Below, one piece after another: positions 1 to 10,946 of a stretch of 51,011 nt of DNA. Within the stretch, counting starts at the first letter, position 1; each line of letters begins with the position of its first letter. The notes beneath the pieces are model-generated. The model ran no database searches. It was not told where the DNA came from and was given only the letters and a program-made list of their open reading frames with translations. Source of the stretch: Xanthoparmelia taractica (taxonomy: Eukaryota; Ascomycota; Lecanoromycetes; Lecanorales; Parmeliaceae); the NCBI GenBank assembly GCA_033085395.1, contig JANQBS010000273.1:1-51011 (forward strand), read 5' to 3'. Made by a program: the position numbers and the translations under genes.

Positions 1-26
1 TGGATTTAAAAGTCAGCTAGTTTTAG

Positions 27-85
27 GTCGATTTTTAGTAGCCTGGAGCTGGTTTTAGGTTAAAACCAGCTCCCCCTAGTAGATA
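27..85. repeat. Hairpin repeat, copy 1
   Basis: The segment starts GTCGATTTTTAGTAGCCTG and ends GTAGATAG, and the same borders enclose copy 2 at about 538-597. Between them lies a perfect inverted repeat: arms 45-57 and 61-73 (13 bp each, GGAGCTGGTTTTA and its complement) around a 3-nt loop. Palindrome and shared borders are seen directly. That it is a foldback or MITE-like element is inference. Confidence 0.6.
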
Positions 86-536
86 GCGCAATTTATAGGG
101 CTAAGCGAGCCATTTAAAACGCACTCTTTAGATTTTTTAGTTATACTTATTTAGACTTAAAATCATTTGACTCTACTAAATAGAAAATATATTTTTAGAA
201 CTAACTTTCTTGAATCTTAATATTTTTTCAAAATTGTTGTTTCTCTATGTTTATAACGCTTTAAACTATAGTTATTTTTTTCTATATTTATATTATACGT
301 CATTTTAGCCTAAAGGCAAACACTAAAGATTTTAAGATTTTAGCGTCGGGTATACCCGTACTCATCAAATTTTCAAATATTTTAGAATTTTATTACTTTA
401 TATTCGCTTAACCAATCTTAGTTAGCATAATATCAAATTTTAGCGCTAATCGAGCTCTTTAAAATATACTATTTAGAATTTTTTTTTACTGGATTCGTAC
501 TCAAAACCATTTGACTGAAAAAGTTAAATAATTTTG

Positions 537-597
537 AGTCGATTTTTAGTAGCCTGCAAATGATTTTAACCCAAAATCATTTCCCTCTGGTAGATAG
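537..597. repeat. Hairpin repeat, copy 2
   Basis: This second copy has the same borders as the repeat at 27-85. Its inverted repeat has arms 558-567 and 573-582 (10 bp, AAATGATTTT and its complement) around a 5-nt loop. The arm sequence differs from copy 1 but still pairs perfectly, so both arms changed together. Related AAAATCATTTGACT-like words occur near 163 and 506. Confidence 0.55.
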
Positions 598-3304
598 ATT
601 TATTTCTTAAAATTATCTTTATCGATTCTACACTTATAAGTCTAATTCTTTTCTTTATATATTTTAATTCATAGATAATTAAATAATATTTTCTATTACT
701 ATATTAACTATATATAGCTTTAAGACCCTAATTATTATTCTAGATAATAGCGTTAAATAAACTTTTAATTAGTTCTATTGATGCGCTTACTTTTCTTAAG
801 TTATACTTTTTCTAATTAACTCTATTAATCGCATATAATCTCGTATTGTAGCTACTATCTTCTACTATAGTTACGCGAGTACGCGATTACTCGTATACTA
901 CTTGCTATCGTCGCTAAGAAAAGAGTGATAATTCGAAAGAGACTACGCTACTAGCAAACTCGGTATTCTTATTTTAACCCCTTATTTTCTCTTAACTATT
1001 ATCACTTCTAGTATTTTTCGCCTCGTTTTAATTATCTATAAGTACTATTAGTAATAACTTAGATTACTCTCTTTTTTATTTTATTATTAATATCTACTAG
1101 TAGACTCGACGTCCTTACTTTAAACTCTCACTTTAAATCCTTACTTTTAACCCTTATTTTCTCTTATCTATTATTACTTCTATTATCTTTCGTCTTTTTT
1201 TAATTATCTTTAAGCATTATTAATAATCTATTAGATTACTCTCTCTTATTGCATTTAAGTTATTCTCACCTCGATATCTTCTAATAATCGTTCTCATTAT
1301 TATTATTATAATTACTTTCACCCTTATTAACGGCAACGACTTAACCTTCGCGATATAGCTCGCCTAAGGCGAGTATAGCCTAAATATCTTCGTAGTCTTC
1401 GAACTGTTAGCAAATAGACCGTCGCTCGACTATCGGGCTCTGCGATCTCACTTTCGAAAGATCCTAATATCTCACTACTTTAAGCGCTAGATTATTAATA
1501 GTATCATTATCTAGAGATCAAACGTGTTGATATAATAGTAGATTAATATTGCTAAAGAGATTCTATTTAAGCTAGACGTCGATTAGCTCGTGGCCCTTTA
1601 GACTATATAAAGCGTAACGTTAGTCTAAACCTGGAATTCGTTCGCTATCCCCGATACTTCTAAGATCTTCGTGCCGACCGCCAAAGATTACGTCTATAAA
1701 TAACTCTTTTCTAACTCCTACCTCGTATAAGATAACTACTAATTACGCTCTATATATAATACCCATCTATTTCTATACGTTCGTCGAGAAGGTTTAGAAC
1801 GAGTATAATACTACGCGTGCGATTGCAGGGGTCGATAGCGGGACTGCGAACGATTTCTTCTCCTTCGACTTCGATAATAGCGATCTTAATCCGTCGACTT
1901 CTAGTAATATCCGTCTCTTCACTTCGCCCTCTTTTTTCTTTTAATCTATAAATAATTCCTCGCGACCCTCTATTTATACCCCGATATTCGACACACTATA
2001 GAAGAGATATTACAATTCGCGCGGTCTTTTACTCGAGATATAAAAGTATATTAGACTAAATATAATCCGCGTAAATATCGTATATAGATCTCGTAATAAA
2101 CTCGATCGCATTAATAAATATATCTTCAAGAAGTCTTTAATCGAATAACTAATAACTAATAGCAATTTTAATAATAAGAAAACCGCATATAATCACGCGA
2201 ATATCGATTATCTTCCTTAGTATTAGGGCATAATTAAGAAGAAGGTGAATTCGTATATTATATCTCTTCTGCTAGTAGGCGGTGAAATATATATTAATAT
2301 AGATTATAAGACTAAGACCCCTATCGGTCGAAGGGGGCGAGCTTTCGATATTTCTATCGCCCGGTTCTTTTCTACTAAAAATAGCGAATTTTACGATATT
2401 AATAATACTATAATATTCTAAGGCGTCGCGGCGTCTATATATAGTCGTTTAATTACGAGTGGTTTCGGGGAAGAGAAGAGAGATCTATCTACTAGGTGCG
2501 GGTGCGACTAATAAAGCTTTATAAGGGAATTGGTGAGGGGGCGTTCTATTATATAATAGCTGAGCTATATATATATATAGTATAGAATAGAATAGCAAAT
2601 AAATAATACTTTACTTACAAATCGCGCTCTAATCGATTAATTAACTACTAGATAAATACGTATAGTTAAAGAATATTTAGTCTATCTAATAGATTTGCCT
2701 GCTGTATATGAAGAGACTACATATACTATTAGGATTACCCTCGCCATTCTCTATCTATTCAACCTCTAACTATTATTCTTAATATATAAACCCTAATTTA
2801 GACTCTACTTCTTATATATCTAGTGTCTTTCTTCTCTATTATATAATATTTTTAACTAAAGAAAAAGAAATAAAGAAGATCCGCCAAGATCTCGCTAAAA
2901 GAGCCCATATATAATCCTTAACGAATCTTTACTTATCACTTAATCGATATTATAACTTAATGAGACTAATCCCGATATTAAAAAGCGATAGCGTATTCGA
3001 TAGCCCTCAGCGAGCTCGACAAAATACACTCTTCACAATTTTTATTATATACGATTCGAGCGAGTTATTTACGATTCTCTTCGGCTGATTTACACTATAA
3101 ACCGCCAAGACTACTTAACACGCGGCCCGCGACGAGAAGCCGACGCGATCCAATTACACCCGCCCCTCACCCGGTTTATAGCGTGAATCGGTCGAGTTCT
3201 ACCGTTAGAACTCTAATATTATTCTCTATAAGATAGATTAAACTTACCGACTCTTTATTAAAATTTCTAATATATATTACGACTATCTCTAACTCTTAAC
3301 AATT

Positions 3305-3780
3305 CAATCTAATACTAACTAGCTTAATTCTAGTTCGATTTATATAATTAGAATTTCCTAGTATTGGTATTATTCTAAATAACTATCTTTTTTTATAGAT
3401 TTAGACTATATTAAATATCTATATATTTAAATTTAAAAGCGCGACTACTACTTAGTTCTAGATGTTCAACCTAATACTAACTAGCTCAATCCTAGTTCGA
3501 TTTAGCTGATTTTAAATATTTAGAGTTTATAATAATCTATATAATTATCTTTTTTTTATGGATCTGGATTATATTGAATATTCATATATTTAACTTTTAA
3601 ATCCCGACTATCTCAAAGTCTATAGATTTCAATCTAATACTAATATACTTAATTCTAGCTCCATTTACAAAATTCGAAAAGCTAAGTATTAATAATAATA
3701 TACTTAACTAACTTTTTTTTGTAGATCTATATTATATTATTTATATAGCTCGAGAAATAAAATAAAACTTCGTACTAAGA
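3305..3780. repeat. Tandem array, period about 162 bp, three units
   Basis: Diverged units begin at 3305, 3467 and 3630 with CAAYCTAATACTAA-type words, so the spacings are 162 and 163 bp. Each unit carries a T-rich run followed by a TAGATYTRGAYTATATT-like block about 80 bp in. The units differ mainly by C/T and G/A, as expected after RIP. I see no coding potential. The unit does not obviously match the 161-bp array downstream. Confidence 0.7.
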
Positions 3781-3896
3781 TCTCTTCGAGAGTACTCGCA
3801 CTCTAATCTTAGCACGATTTTTAAATAATAAATAATTAATTATAATTAGATATAATTCTTTTATTCTAGCTCTATTCTAACTCTATATTATCTATA

Positions 3897-4023
3897 TCTT
3901 GATATCTAATCGCTAGGATTTCTTTCGAAGCTTAATAGAATTCGTTTAATAAACGAATACTCTCGCTCTCGTCTTAAGAATAGTTCTCGCTTAGATAAGC
4001 AATTTAATCTCTTTTAAGATCTA
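3897..4023 (-). pseudogene. Truncated duplicate of the RecQ-like helicase 3' end
   Basis: This 127-bp segment aligns without gaps, at a constant offset of 944 bp, to 4841-4967, which encodes the last residues of the helicase at 4819-6960. Shared blocks include TAATCGCTAG, TTTCTTTCGAAGC and TTCGTTTAATAAACGAATAC. Differences are mostly transitions. The match stops abruptly at 4023, where the 161-bp tandem array begins. It therefore appears to be the 3' tip of a second helicase copy whose remainder is gone. Confidence 0.7.
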
Positions 4024-4740
4024 ATTCTTATATATATTATATATAGTAGATAGAAAAATAAATAGAAATCTTTATACTATTATCGTTAATCTTCGAATTT
4101 ATATAGAACTATTAACAATAGTTATATAGTATACTATAGCTATATAGGGGCCTTTTTATGTAGAGAATTCATTTTTGAAATAAAATTCTTAGATATATTA
4201 TATATACCAAGTAGAAAGGCTAGTAGAGTTCTTTATACTTTTAAAATCGTTCTCCGAGTTTACAAAAGACTACTAATAATAGTTATATAGTGCACTATAG
4301 CTATATAGGGATCTATTTATATAGAGAGTTTATTTTTAAGATAAATTTTTTATATATATTATATATATCGAGTAGAAAAGCGAGTAGTGATCTTTATACT
4401 TTTAAAATCGATCTTCGAATTTATAAAAGACTACTAATAGTAGTTATATAGTGCACTATAGCTATATAGGGGCCTATTTATATAGAGAATCCGTTTTTAA
4501 AATAAAATTGATATATATATTATATATATCAAGTAGGAAAGCGAGTAGGGATCTTTATACTTTTAAAATCAATTCTCGAATTTGCAAAAGACTACTAATA
4601 ATAGTTATATGGTATACAATAGCTATATATAGGCTTGTTTATATGAAAAATTCATTTTTGAAATAATATTCTTATATATATAATATATATTAAGTGGGAA
4701 AACGAGTAATTGTCTTTATACTACTAAGAGTAATATATTA
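4024..4740. repeat. Tandem array, period 161 bp, about 4.5 units
   Basis: The landmark CTATATAGG (CTATATATAGG in the last unit) occurs at 4140, 4301, 4462 and 4623, exactly 161 bp apart each time. A partial unit upstream starts near 4024. Each unit has a TATATATTATATAT core, an AAGTAGRAAG word, CTTTATACTTTTAAAATCG and ACTACTAATAATAGTTATAT. The array lies immediately 3' of the helicase remnant, between it and the truncated helicase duplicate. A 71-codon frame at 4451-4666 is a by-product of the repeat, not a gene. Confidence 0.8.
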
Positions 4741-4818
4741 TTAATAAAGTTATTAATAAAAATAGAAAGAGATAATAAAAATTAGATGATTGATAAATTT
4801 CAATAACTCTTCATAAAT

Positions 4819-6960
4819 CTATAGATCTATAGCCTCTGGATCTATATATCTAATCGCTAGAATTTCTTTCGAAGCTCGATAAAATTCGTTTAATAAACGA
4901 ATACTCTTACTCTCGCCCCACTCATAGCCCTCGCTTAAATAAGCAATTTCGTCTCGTCCCCGATCTCGAGAAATATTATTTCTAGCGAGTTCTTGTTGAT
5001 ATTTCGATCCGAAGAGTGATAAGTCTTCTTCGAAATAAACTCCAATAACGAATACACTTAGTATAACGTCAGGATAGCTACAATCTTCCTTCGTCTGAAT
5101 CCATTTAGCGTCTTTTAATGATCGTTCCCAATGTGTACATAAGCTGGGTGGCGCTAGACATCGAGTACAGGCGAGAAGATTTTGAATAGTCTTGAATTTT
5201 CGAAAGTTATCTCGATATTCGACGTATAAGGCCTTGAATTGTTGTGATTCGACTTGACGACAGTGATATAACGAATGATTATCATCTGATATATCATTGA
5301 TATAGCAATAGGGGCATCGATCTTGGAAGAATCGAATAATCGTGGTGATGATTTCGAAAATAGTCGCTTTTTCTTGATGTTGAACTCGTTTTCGCTCGGC
5401 GATATTCGAGAGTTGAGTATCACTCTCCCGAATAGACTCGAATTCTATAAATATATAGTTAATATATATAATAGAAGTGATATAAGTACTTAGAAAGCAA
5501 ATACCTTGAGAAATATCTAACATCTCGTCTTCGGATCTCTCGTTCTCATCAATCTCGTGGATATCCAAGTTCTTTTCGACGTTGGGATCTATATATATAT
5601 TAGTAAACGCTGGAGAAAATAGAGAATTATTAATATATATCTTACTTGGTCTTGAATAGTCGATGGATCGACAGATATCGCATTTCTCGTCATGTTCTTG
5701 ACAATCCATCTCCGAACCATCAAGATATCTACTCAAGATACTTCTCCGACATCTAGATCCCTCAATATATTCGCTAATAATAGCTTGTTCGAATTTCTCG
5801 TTCTTATTCAATTGGCGTTTCAATTGAATAGAGTCTTGAGGTTTCAACAAAATAGCCTCACTTCGAATTCGATCTCGGCCCGCTCGACCTGACTCTTGAG
5901 CGTATTCGTATAGCGTATAAGGTAGATCGATGTTAATAATAGCCCTAGCGTTTGGGATATCAAGTCCGAGGCCCAAAGAACTCGTAGCAATAATTCGAGC
6001 GTTTTTTTGATTCGAATCAAGAAAATTCCGAAGTACTTGTTCTTTCCCAATACTATTCGAATAATATATTGGCCATTTTAGCGTCTTTTGAAGTATATTC
6101 GCTTGTTGACGAGTTCGGGTATAGAGAATTAATCGATCGTTGGGGTATTCGTTGGATTTTTGTTGAATAAATTCAAGAATTTGAATTTGAGACTGATCGA
6201 GACGTACTGAATAGCGAATATTAGGTCGATTGCTTGATGATCGATATAGAGTTTTTGAAGAAGGTCTGATTGATATCGAGGTGGGAGTGTCGCTGTAAGT
6301 AAGACTATTTGAGTCTTATGAACAATCAAGTCTCCTAGCTGACTAAGCCGTCTTCGAAAGAGTTGATTCGTATTGAGAATCACGTGACACTCGTCAATAA
6401 CGATTCGATCAAGCTAATGAAACGTTCGTAGTCTGATAAGAAAGCTTTGAAATTCTATACTTAGACTAGTCTCAGGGGTTATAAAGACTAGTCTAATCGA
6501 ATCGTAAGGGTTTCGTAGATCGAATATTGTAGCCGAGATATTAAGCTTTATAGCTCTATTGAGTTGATCGAATAGTAGTGATATAAGGGGTAAAATCACT
6601 ATGATTACTCTTAATGAATTAATTATAGCCGGAATTTAATAGAGTAAACTCTTCCCCGATCCAGTAGACGAAATAGCTAATATAAAACTAGTTCTATTAA
6701 GAATCTCGAATAGAATCTCCCGTTGATTGTATTGAAATCTAGCTCTAAGCCCGAGAATTCTTCGAAGAGTCTTATTTAAATTAGTATTTTTCAACTAATC
6801 TAGTCGAGACAGACGTTGTTATTCGAAGTCATATTCGAATAAAGATTGTTGGAGATTATTGGCCTGAAATATATGAGCAAAGGATTGGAATCCCTAGAGT
6901 CGAAGTCAAGTCTGTAGAAGTCTTATTAGTAAGATAGACTTAGACTTAGACTATTAGATA
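4819..6960 (-). pseudogene. RecQ-family DNA helicase, RIP-damaged
   Basis: Family: superfamily 2 DEAD/H DNA helicases of RecQ type, which unwind DNA using ATP. Fungal genomes often carry mobile or subtelomeric copies. Readable on the minus strand, in order: Walker A STGSGKSLLY near 6640, VFITPET near 6480, the DECH box VIDECHV near 6395, LLTATLPP near 6290, RPNIRYSV near 6220, ATSSLGLGLDIPN near 5970 and motif VI QESGRAGRD near 5890. A cysteine cluster CRRSILSRYLDG...CDIC and a second zinc-like region (CPYC...H...C, then CTRC) follow. Lesions: TAA after the Walker A tyrosine and TAG before the DECH box, both readable as former CAA/CAG; two further stops near the N-terminus; and a one-base frameshift near 6250. 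The last 385 codons (4819-5976) are open. The 5' end is unclear, so the upper boundary is approximate. Confidence 0.8.
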
Positions 6961-7068
6961 ATCGATATATAATAAGAAATATTATAATAACATGAAAATA
7001 AATAATAAATATAGTACTTACTAGAGAGATCTCCCGATATCTATTCTTTTGACTTATGATTTCTCTTA

Positions 7069-7340
7069 CAGGTCGGAAAGGTGTGGTATATTTGATGTTA
7101 TGGGACCAGTTTTTCGAATACCATACCGAAAGGTATAGGATATCCTATACTCCCATTGGGTTTTTGATAAATATATTACGTAATATTTTTTCATATTCTA
7201 AAAATACGTAAAAAGCTTAAGCGAACGCTTATATAATTATAAAATTCTATAAATAGATTAAAAAGATATAATTTTTTAAAAAATGTTGAAAAAAAGTTGA
7301 AAACGACTATGTTCAACAGATACCACACCTTTCCGACCCG
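7069..7340. mobile_element. 272-bp MITE with 21-bp terminal inverted repeats and TA target duplication
   Basis: The left end 7069-7089 reads CAGGTCGGAAAGGTGTGGTAT. The right end 7320-7340 is its reverse complement with one mismatch (CGGGTCGG against CAGGTCGG). TA flanks both sides (7067-7068 and 7341-7342). A TA duplication with such ends is characteristic of the Tc1/mariner/pogo (Fot1-like) superfamily. The element has no coding capacity, so it is non-autonomous. A perfect 18-bp palindrome lies inside at 7133-7150. A related end sequence occurs at 49768 in the opposite AT block. Confidence 0.8.
7133..7150. repeat. Perfect 18-bp palindrome inside the MITE
   Basis: The sequence GTATAGGATATCCTATAC equals its own reverse complement. 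It lies about 65 bp from the left end of the MITE. It could form a cruciform or a dimeric protein site, but function is unknown. Confidence 0.7.
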
Positions 7341-8122
7341 TATTTCTTACTATTTCTACTATCGTCGCTGATATTCTCGTTATCAATACTATTAGTAAAT
7401 ACTAGCTATATAAGTTTCTTAAACTCTTTGCGACTTATTATTTATTAAAACGAGCGTTCTTTTATCTTCTTAAATTTATTAATTAAAATTTATTTCTTAT
7501 TACTTAATAAGTTAATATTCTCTAGCTCTTAGCGAATTATATTTTAATCGCTAGCTATTTTACGTTTATTATTAGTATAGAGATATTCTATTTTTTTAAA
7601 ATACGTTTTTTTATTTATTACGTATTAAATTTAATTTTTATTAACCTATTCTTTAAATTTACTTATTAATAAAATTAATATAAAATTAAAATAATAAAAT
7701 TAAAACTAAAATCAATATAAATATAATTTAAATAAGATAGTTAATTAGAAATTAAATATTCAACTAGTTAAAAAGAAATAAGTATAGAAAGAGATCTATA
7801 TTAAGATTACGCTAAGCTTAACTATATATATATTAATATAATATTAAGAACCTTGAGTATTAATGAATTAAAGATACGTTCGTAATAGTACGAAAGTAGC
7901 GCTCGAGCTAAGAATGCACACTTAGAAACCGAGCGTTAATCACAGCCCCATGACTGCCTTCTTGGGTGAGGCTTAGCCTACTATATGTATCTCTACTTTA
8001 TCCGCTAAGCACCCGCGGCGTAGTACTTTCTTTCCTTTCCATTATGGATTCTCTTAGCATTATTTCTCTTCATTGAAATTTCTATATCTATTAAATCATT
8101 AAGATCACGAAGCTAGCTCAAC

Positions 8123-9258
8123 ATGATCTCTTCCGTATCTGAAGGAGGCCCAAATATCGCTCTGATCACTATGGTATGCGGTTGGACATTTTTGGCAATC
8201 GCCTTGATAAGTGTTAGCCTCGTGCTCTGGTTTCGGCTTAGAAGGAGGCACCTTGGTCTTGATGACTGTCTGACAATCCTTGCGTTGGCAACGACTACTG
8301 CCATTGTAGTGCATATTACTTGGGGTATCGTTGTTGAAGATCAGGACCATCACGAAGCCAGAGTCCCGAAGACAAAATTCGCTTTGATAGTAAGGGTAGG
8401 TCTGTACGATCTAGCTCAAATCTGCGTGTACTGACATGAGAGAAAGTCGCTTCTGGTTAATGAGGCTCTATGGGGCGTGGTGAACACCTTTATTCGAATG
8501 AGCGCTATAATGTTTTCCGAGAGAATATTTTCTACACAAACCTTCAGATGGATTTGGCGGTCGCTACTAATTTTGTCTATTCTTTACGGATTAGTCATTA
8601 TCCTGGAAATTTTCCTAATCTGCCGTCCAATGGCAGTGGACTGGAACATTTCTATTAACGGTAAATGCGGTAATCAAATCGTATCATACGTGGTTCTTGA
8701 AATACTTGGTCTTCTTCTTGATTTCATTATAATAATAATGCCAATCCGGATTATTTGGTCATTGCAGATAAATCCAGCACGAAAGTTTGAAATCTCGATT
8801 ATTCTTTCGATTGGCATCTTGTAAGCCATTCTCCAAAATGGGACTAGCCTATGTGTTGATCGAAAGACAGAGTCTTCATAATTACCGGGTTACGAATCCA
8901 GGCTCTCCGCATGGTCAATGCCGAAGACTTCACCTACTCGAAAGGCTACCTTGGCCTACTCTCTACGCTAGGGGCATCGCTCGGGATCATCTTCTGTTGT
9001 GTGCCAGGTCTTCGCGGTGTATACACTGAAATGCGGGAAATGCTTCGCAAGCGCGGGTTAAATGCTGTCCGCAGCCTACAGCCCGACGAGGAAGTCGGTG
9101 CTACAACTCTGGAGACTCCAAATGTTGTGTCGCGCCCCAGAGTCGATGATGGCGACATTCAGGCTCATAGCAGGAGTGGACGCTTGAGCTTGGATCGATG
9201 TGGTATAACTGGCGAACCGCCACCATACGGCGGACTAAAGAAGCACCGCACATTTTGA
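8123..9258 (+). CDS. PTH11/SAT4-type rhodopsin-domain integral membrane protein
   Basis: Predicted exons are 8123-8389, 8465-8820 and 8871-9258, joining in frame to 336 residues. The family (fungal rhodopsin domain, PTH11-related) has seven membrane helices with cytoplasmic tails and is thought to sense surfaces or ligands; most members have no known ligand. Visible are hydrophobic segments LITMVCGWTFLAIALISVSL, CLTILALATTTAIVVHI, LLILSILYGLVIILEIFLIC, VLEILGLLLDFIIIIMPI and YLGLLSTLGASLGIIFC, the family words LGLDD and CRPMAVDWN...GKCGN, and a polar tail of about 80 residues. There is no CFEM domain. Intron 1 (75 nt) opens GTAAGG. Intron 2 (50 nt) opens GTAAGC and splits a codon after its second base at the same place as intron 2 of the paralogue at 43117-44418. 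The ATG has A at -3. The gene starts about 200 bp from the AT-rich block. Confidence 0.85.
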
Positions 9259-9811
9259 ATAAATGAATGCAGTCTTGCCGGTAGTGTCCGAGAAGACGAG
9301 GTTCAGCTGGAAGACAGCAAAATGAATGATCCTGTGACAAATTATCGGACGGGAAGCATGAAGATCTAGTGATCAGAGAGGGAGGCTCGAAAAAAACATT
9401 ACTACCCTGAGACCTCGTTAACCTGTTCGAGCTCCGGGGCGGAAATCGAGCTGGACGGAGATGCGTTTGGCCTGTTTATACAGTGCATACGTAGATAAAT
9501 TGCAAGTTAGATTCTGAAGACAGAATAAGGTGCTCAATACGATCTTCCCTACTTCTTCTCGTGCACCGCACGTGGTTAAGTGAGGCTATGAGCGACAAGT
9601 ATTGCCCGGTCCGTCAATACTTCAATCGTTTTACTTGATCCCGTTTAAGTCGTTGGAGAATTGAGAGACCAACCCTTTCTCACTCTTACCCCACTATGCT
9701 TCGGTTCATCCCTACCCGACTGCTCAATGCTGCCTTATACCCTGCGCCTCTCGTCCAATCAATGCGAAACGTGTCGAGACATTTTGGGCCGATCCTTGTC
9801 GTTCCAGTGGG

Positions 9812-9821
9812 TATATAAATA
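9812..9821 (+). promoter_or_regulatory. TATA box of the RNase T1-like gene
   Basis: TATATAAATA lies 60 bp upstream of the ATG at 9881 and is followed by a pyrimidine-rich stretch (TTTCTTTCCTTTCTTC), a normal arrangement for a fungal core promoter. The short spacing leaves little room for an extra upstream coding exon. Confidence 0.6.
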
Positions 9822-9880
9822 GTAGTCCATGATTTCTTTCCTTTCTTCTATCGCAGCAAAATACTTTCTAATTGTTCAAA

Positions 9881-10556
9881 ATGGCAGAGATCTATTACGA
9901 GCCTACGGGCTGTAACTGCGATGGTGAGTACGCACACTACCCGCCACTTCATCACAGGATATAGTGTTAAAAAGGGTAACAATGTTTTTAGGCACTTCTT
10001 ACTCTCAAGCGGATATTAATGCTGCTGTCTCCCGTTTGTACATTCCTTAAGTAAAATATCCTACTTGTGGGAGAAAGAAGACCTTCCTGCTCCCTCGTTT
10101 GATCTTACAACTCGATATAATGCTGACCCCAACATGCGCAAAGAAGCCCTCTCACTCGCGTCCCAAGGCCAGACCCTCGGTATGTCCAACCCTCACCAAC
10201 TCGACAGTTCCATTCACTCATAGCAATCAGGCAGAGACAAGTACCCTCATGCCTACAACGACTACGAGCACTTCAGCTTCCAGCATGCATCAAAGCCCTA
10301 TTTGGAGTTCCCCATCATAGCCGGAAGCGTGTACGATGGTTCTTCACCTGGAGCTGACCGTGTCGTGATCGGTAGCATCGCTGCCGATTACTCCAGTGCT
10401 GTTTATTGTGCCGTCATCACGCATGATGGACAGCGTAAGAATGGCTTCGCGGAGTGCTCGGATGATAGTATGAACCCGAGGGGGAAGGGGAACTATGAAG
10501 AGCAGGCCAAAAAAGGACATCACCATCGGAAATTGTTGGAGAAGATTGAACTGTGA
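9881..10556 (+). CDS. RNase T1/N1-type guanyl-specific ribonuclease without a signal peptide
   Basis: Predicted exons 9881-9923, 9992-10033, 10081-10179 and 10231-10556 give 169 residues. The family cuts single-stranded RNA after guanosine. All five catalytic positions are visible: Tyr66 and His68 in KYPHAYNDYEHF, Glu87 in LEFP, Arg105 in SPGADRVV and His126 in ITHDG. They correspond to Tyr38, His40, Glu58, Arg77 and His92 of RNase T1. The usual mature enzyme is about 105 residues and secreted. This one starts MAEIYYEPTGCNCDG with no hydrophobic leader, has an insertion of about 25 residues before YPHAY, and ends in a basic tail with HHH. It may therefore be cytosolic or leave the cell by an unconventional route. 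The second intron (47 nt, GTTTGT donor) is the least certain join. Confidence 0.8.
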
Positions 10557-10946
10557 ATGAGCGATGCCTTGAAGTTGTTGAGTAGTTGGCTAGAACTCCT
10601 CATGGATGATCTCACCTTTACTTCTTATCAGAGGGTTTCGAGATCGGAGAGCTAGATATGGCATGGTAGATCAAAGACAGGTACAATGCACAGCACAGTG
10701 AGGCATATCGGTTGGATGAAGCTCCAACTATCGGAATGTGATGAAGCAAGATACTTCCCTCGTCTCTAGAAGGCAATTCTCTACCTTAACGTATCGCAGT
10801 CCTATCATTTGCGCCAATACTGCGCGGGCTTTTTCCGAACACTTCCCATCTGTCTGCATAAGAGGCAGAATCTCTTTCGCTTAATCCAAAACTGGCTTCT
10901 GTGTCAGTCTCACTAAACCCTTGTGACCAGCGAGTTCATAAGCGAG
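10557..10946. other. Convergent intergenic region between the RNase and SRPBCC genes
   Basis: These 390 bp separate two 3' ends. I see no open frame of note and no recognisable RNA gene. It should hold both terminators. Confidence 0.5.

Larger units (their letters stand above)
1..7900. other. AT-rich, RIP-affected repeat block (left isochore)
   Basis: This stretch is strongly AT-rich, full of TAA/TAG/TATA words, and has almost no open frame over 70 codons apart from the helicase remnant at 4819-6960. That contrasts with the balanced composition to its right. The pattern is known for transposon-derived DNA mutated by RIP in ascomycetes. Between about 700 and 3300 I see only diverged AT-rich sequence with scattered less AT-rich islands (for example 1330-2000 and 2200-2530). 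These look like old retroelement pieces, but no reverse transcriptase, integrase or gag motif could be read with confidence. From about 7340 to 7900 there is simple AT-rich DNA. Named repeats inside the block are listed separately. Confidence 0.8.

Noticed and set aside
4451..4666. 71-codon frame in the left AT block
   Set aside because: It lies entirely inside the 161-bp tandem array and repeats with it.
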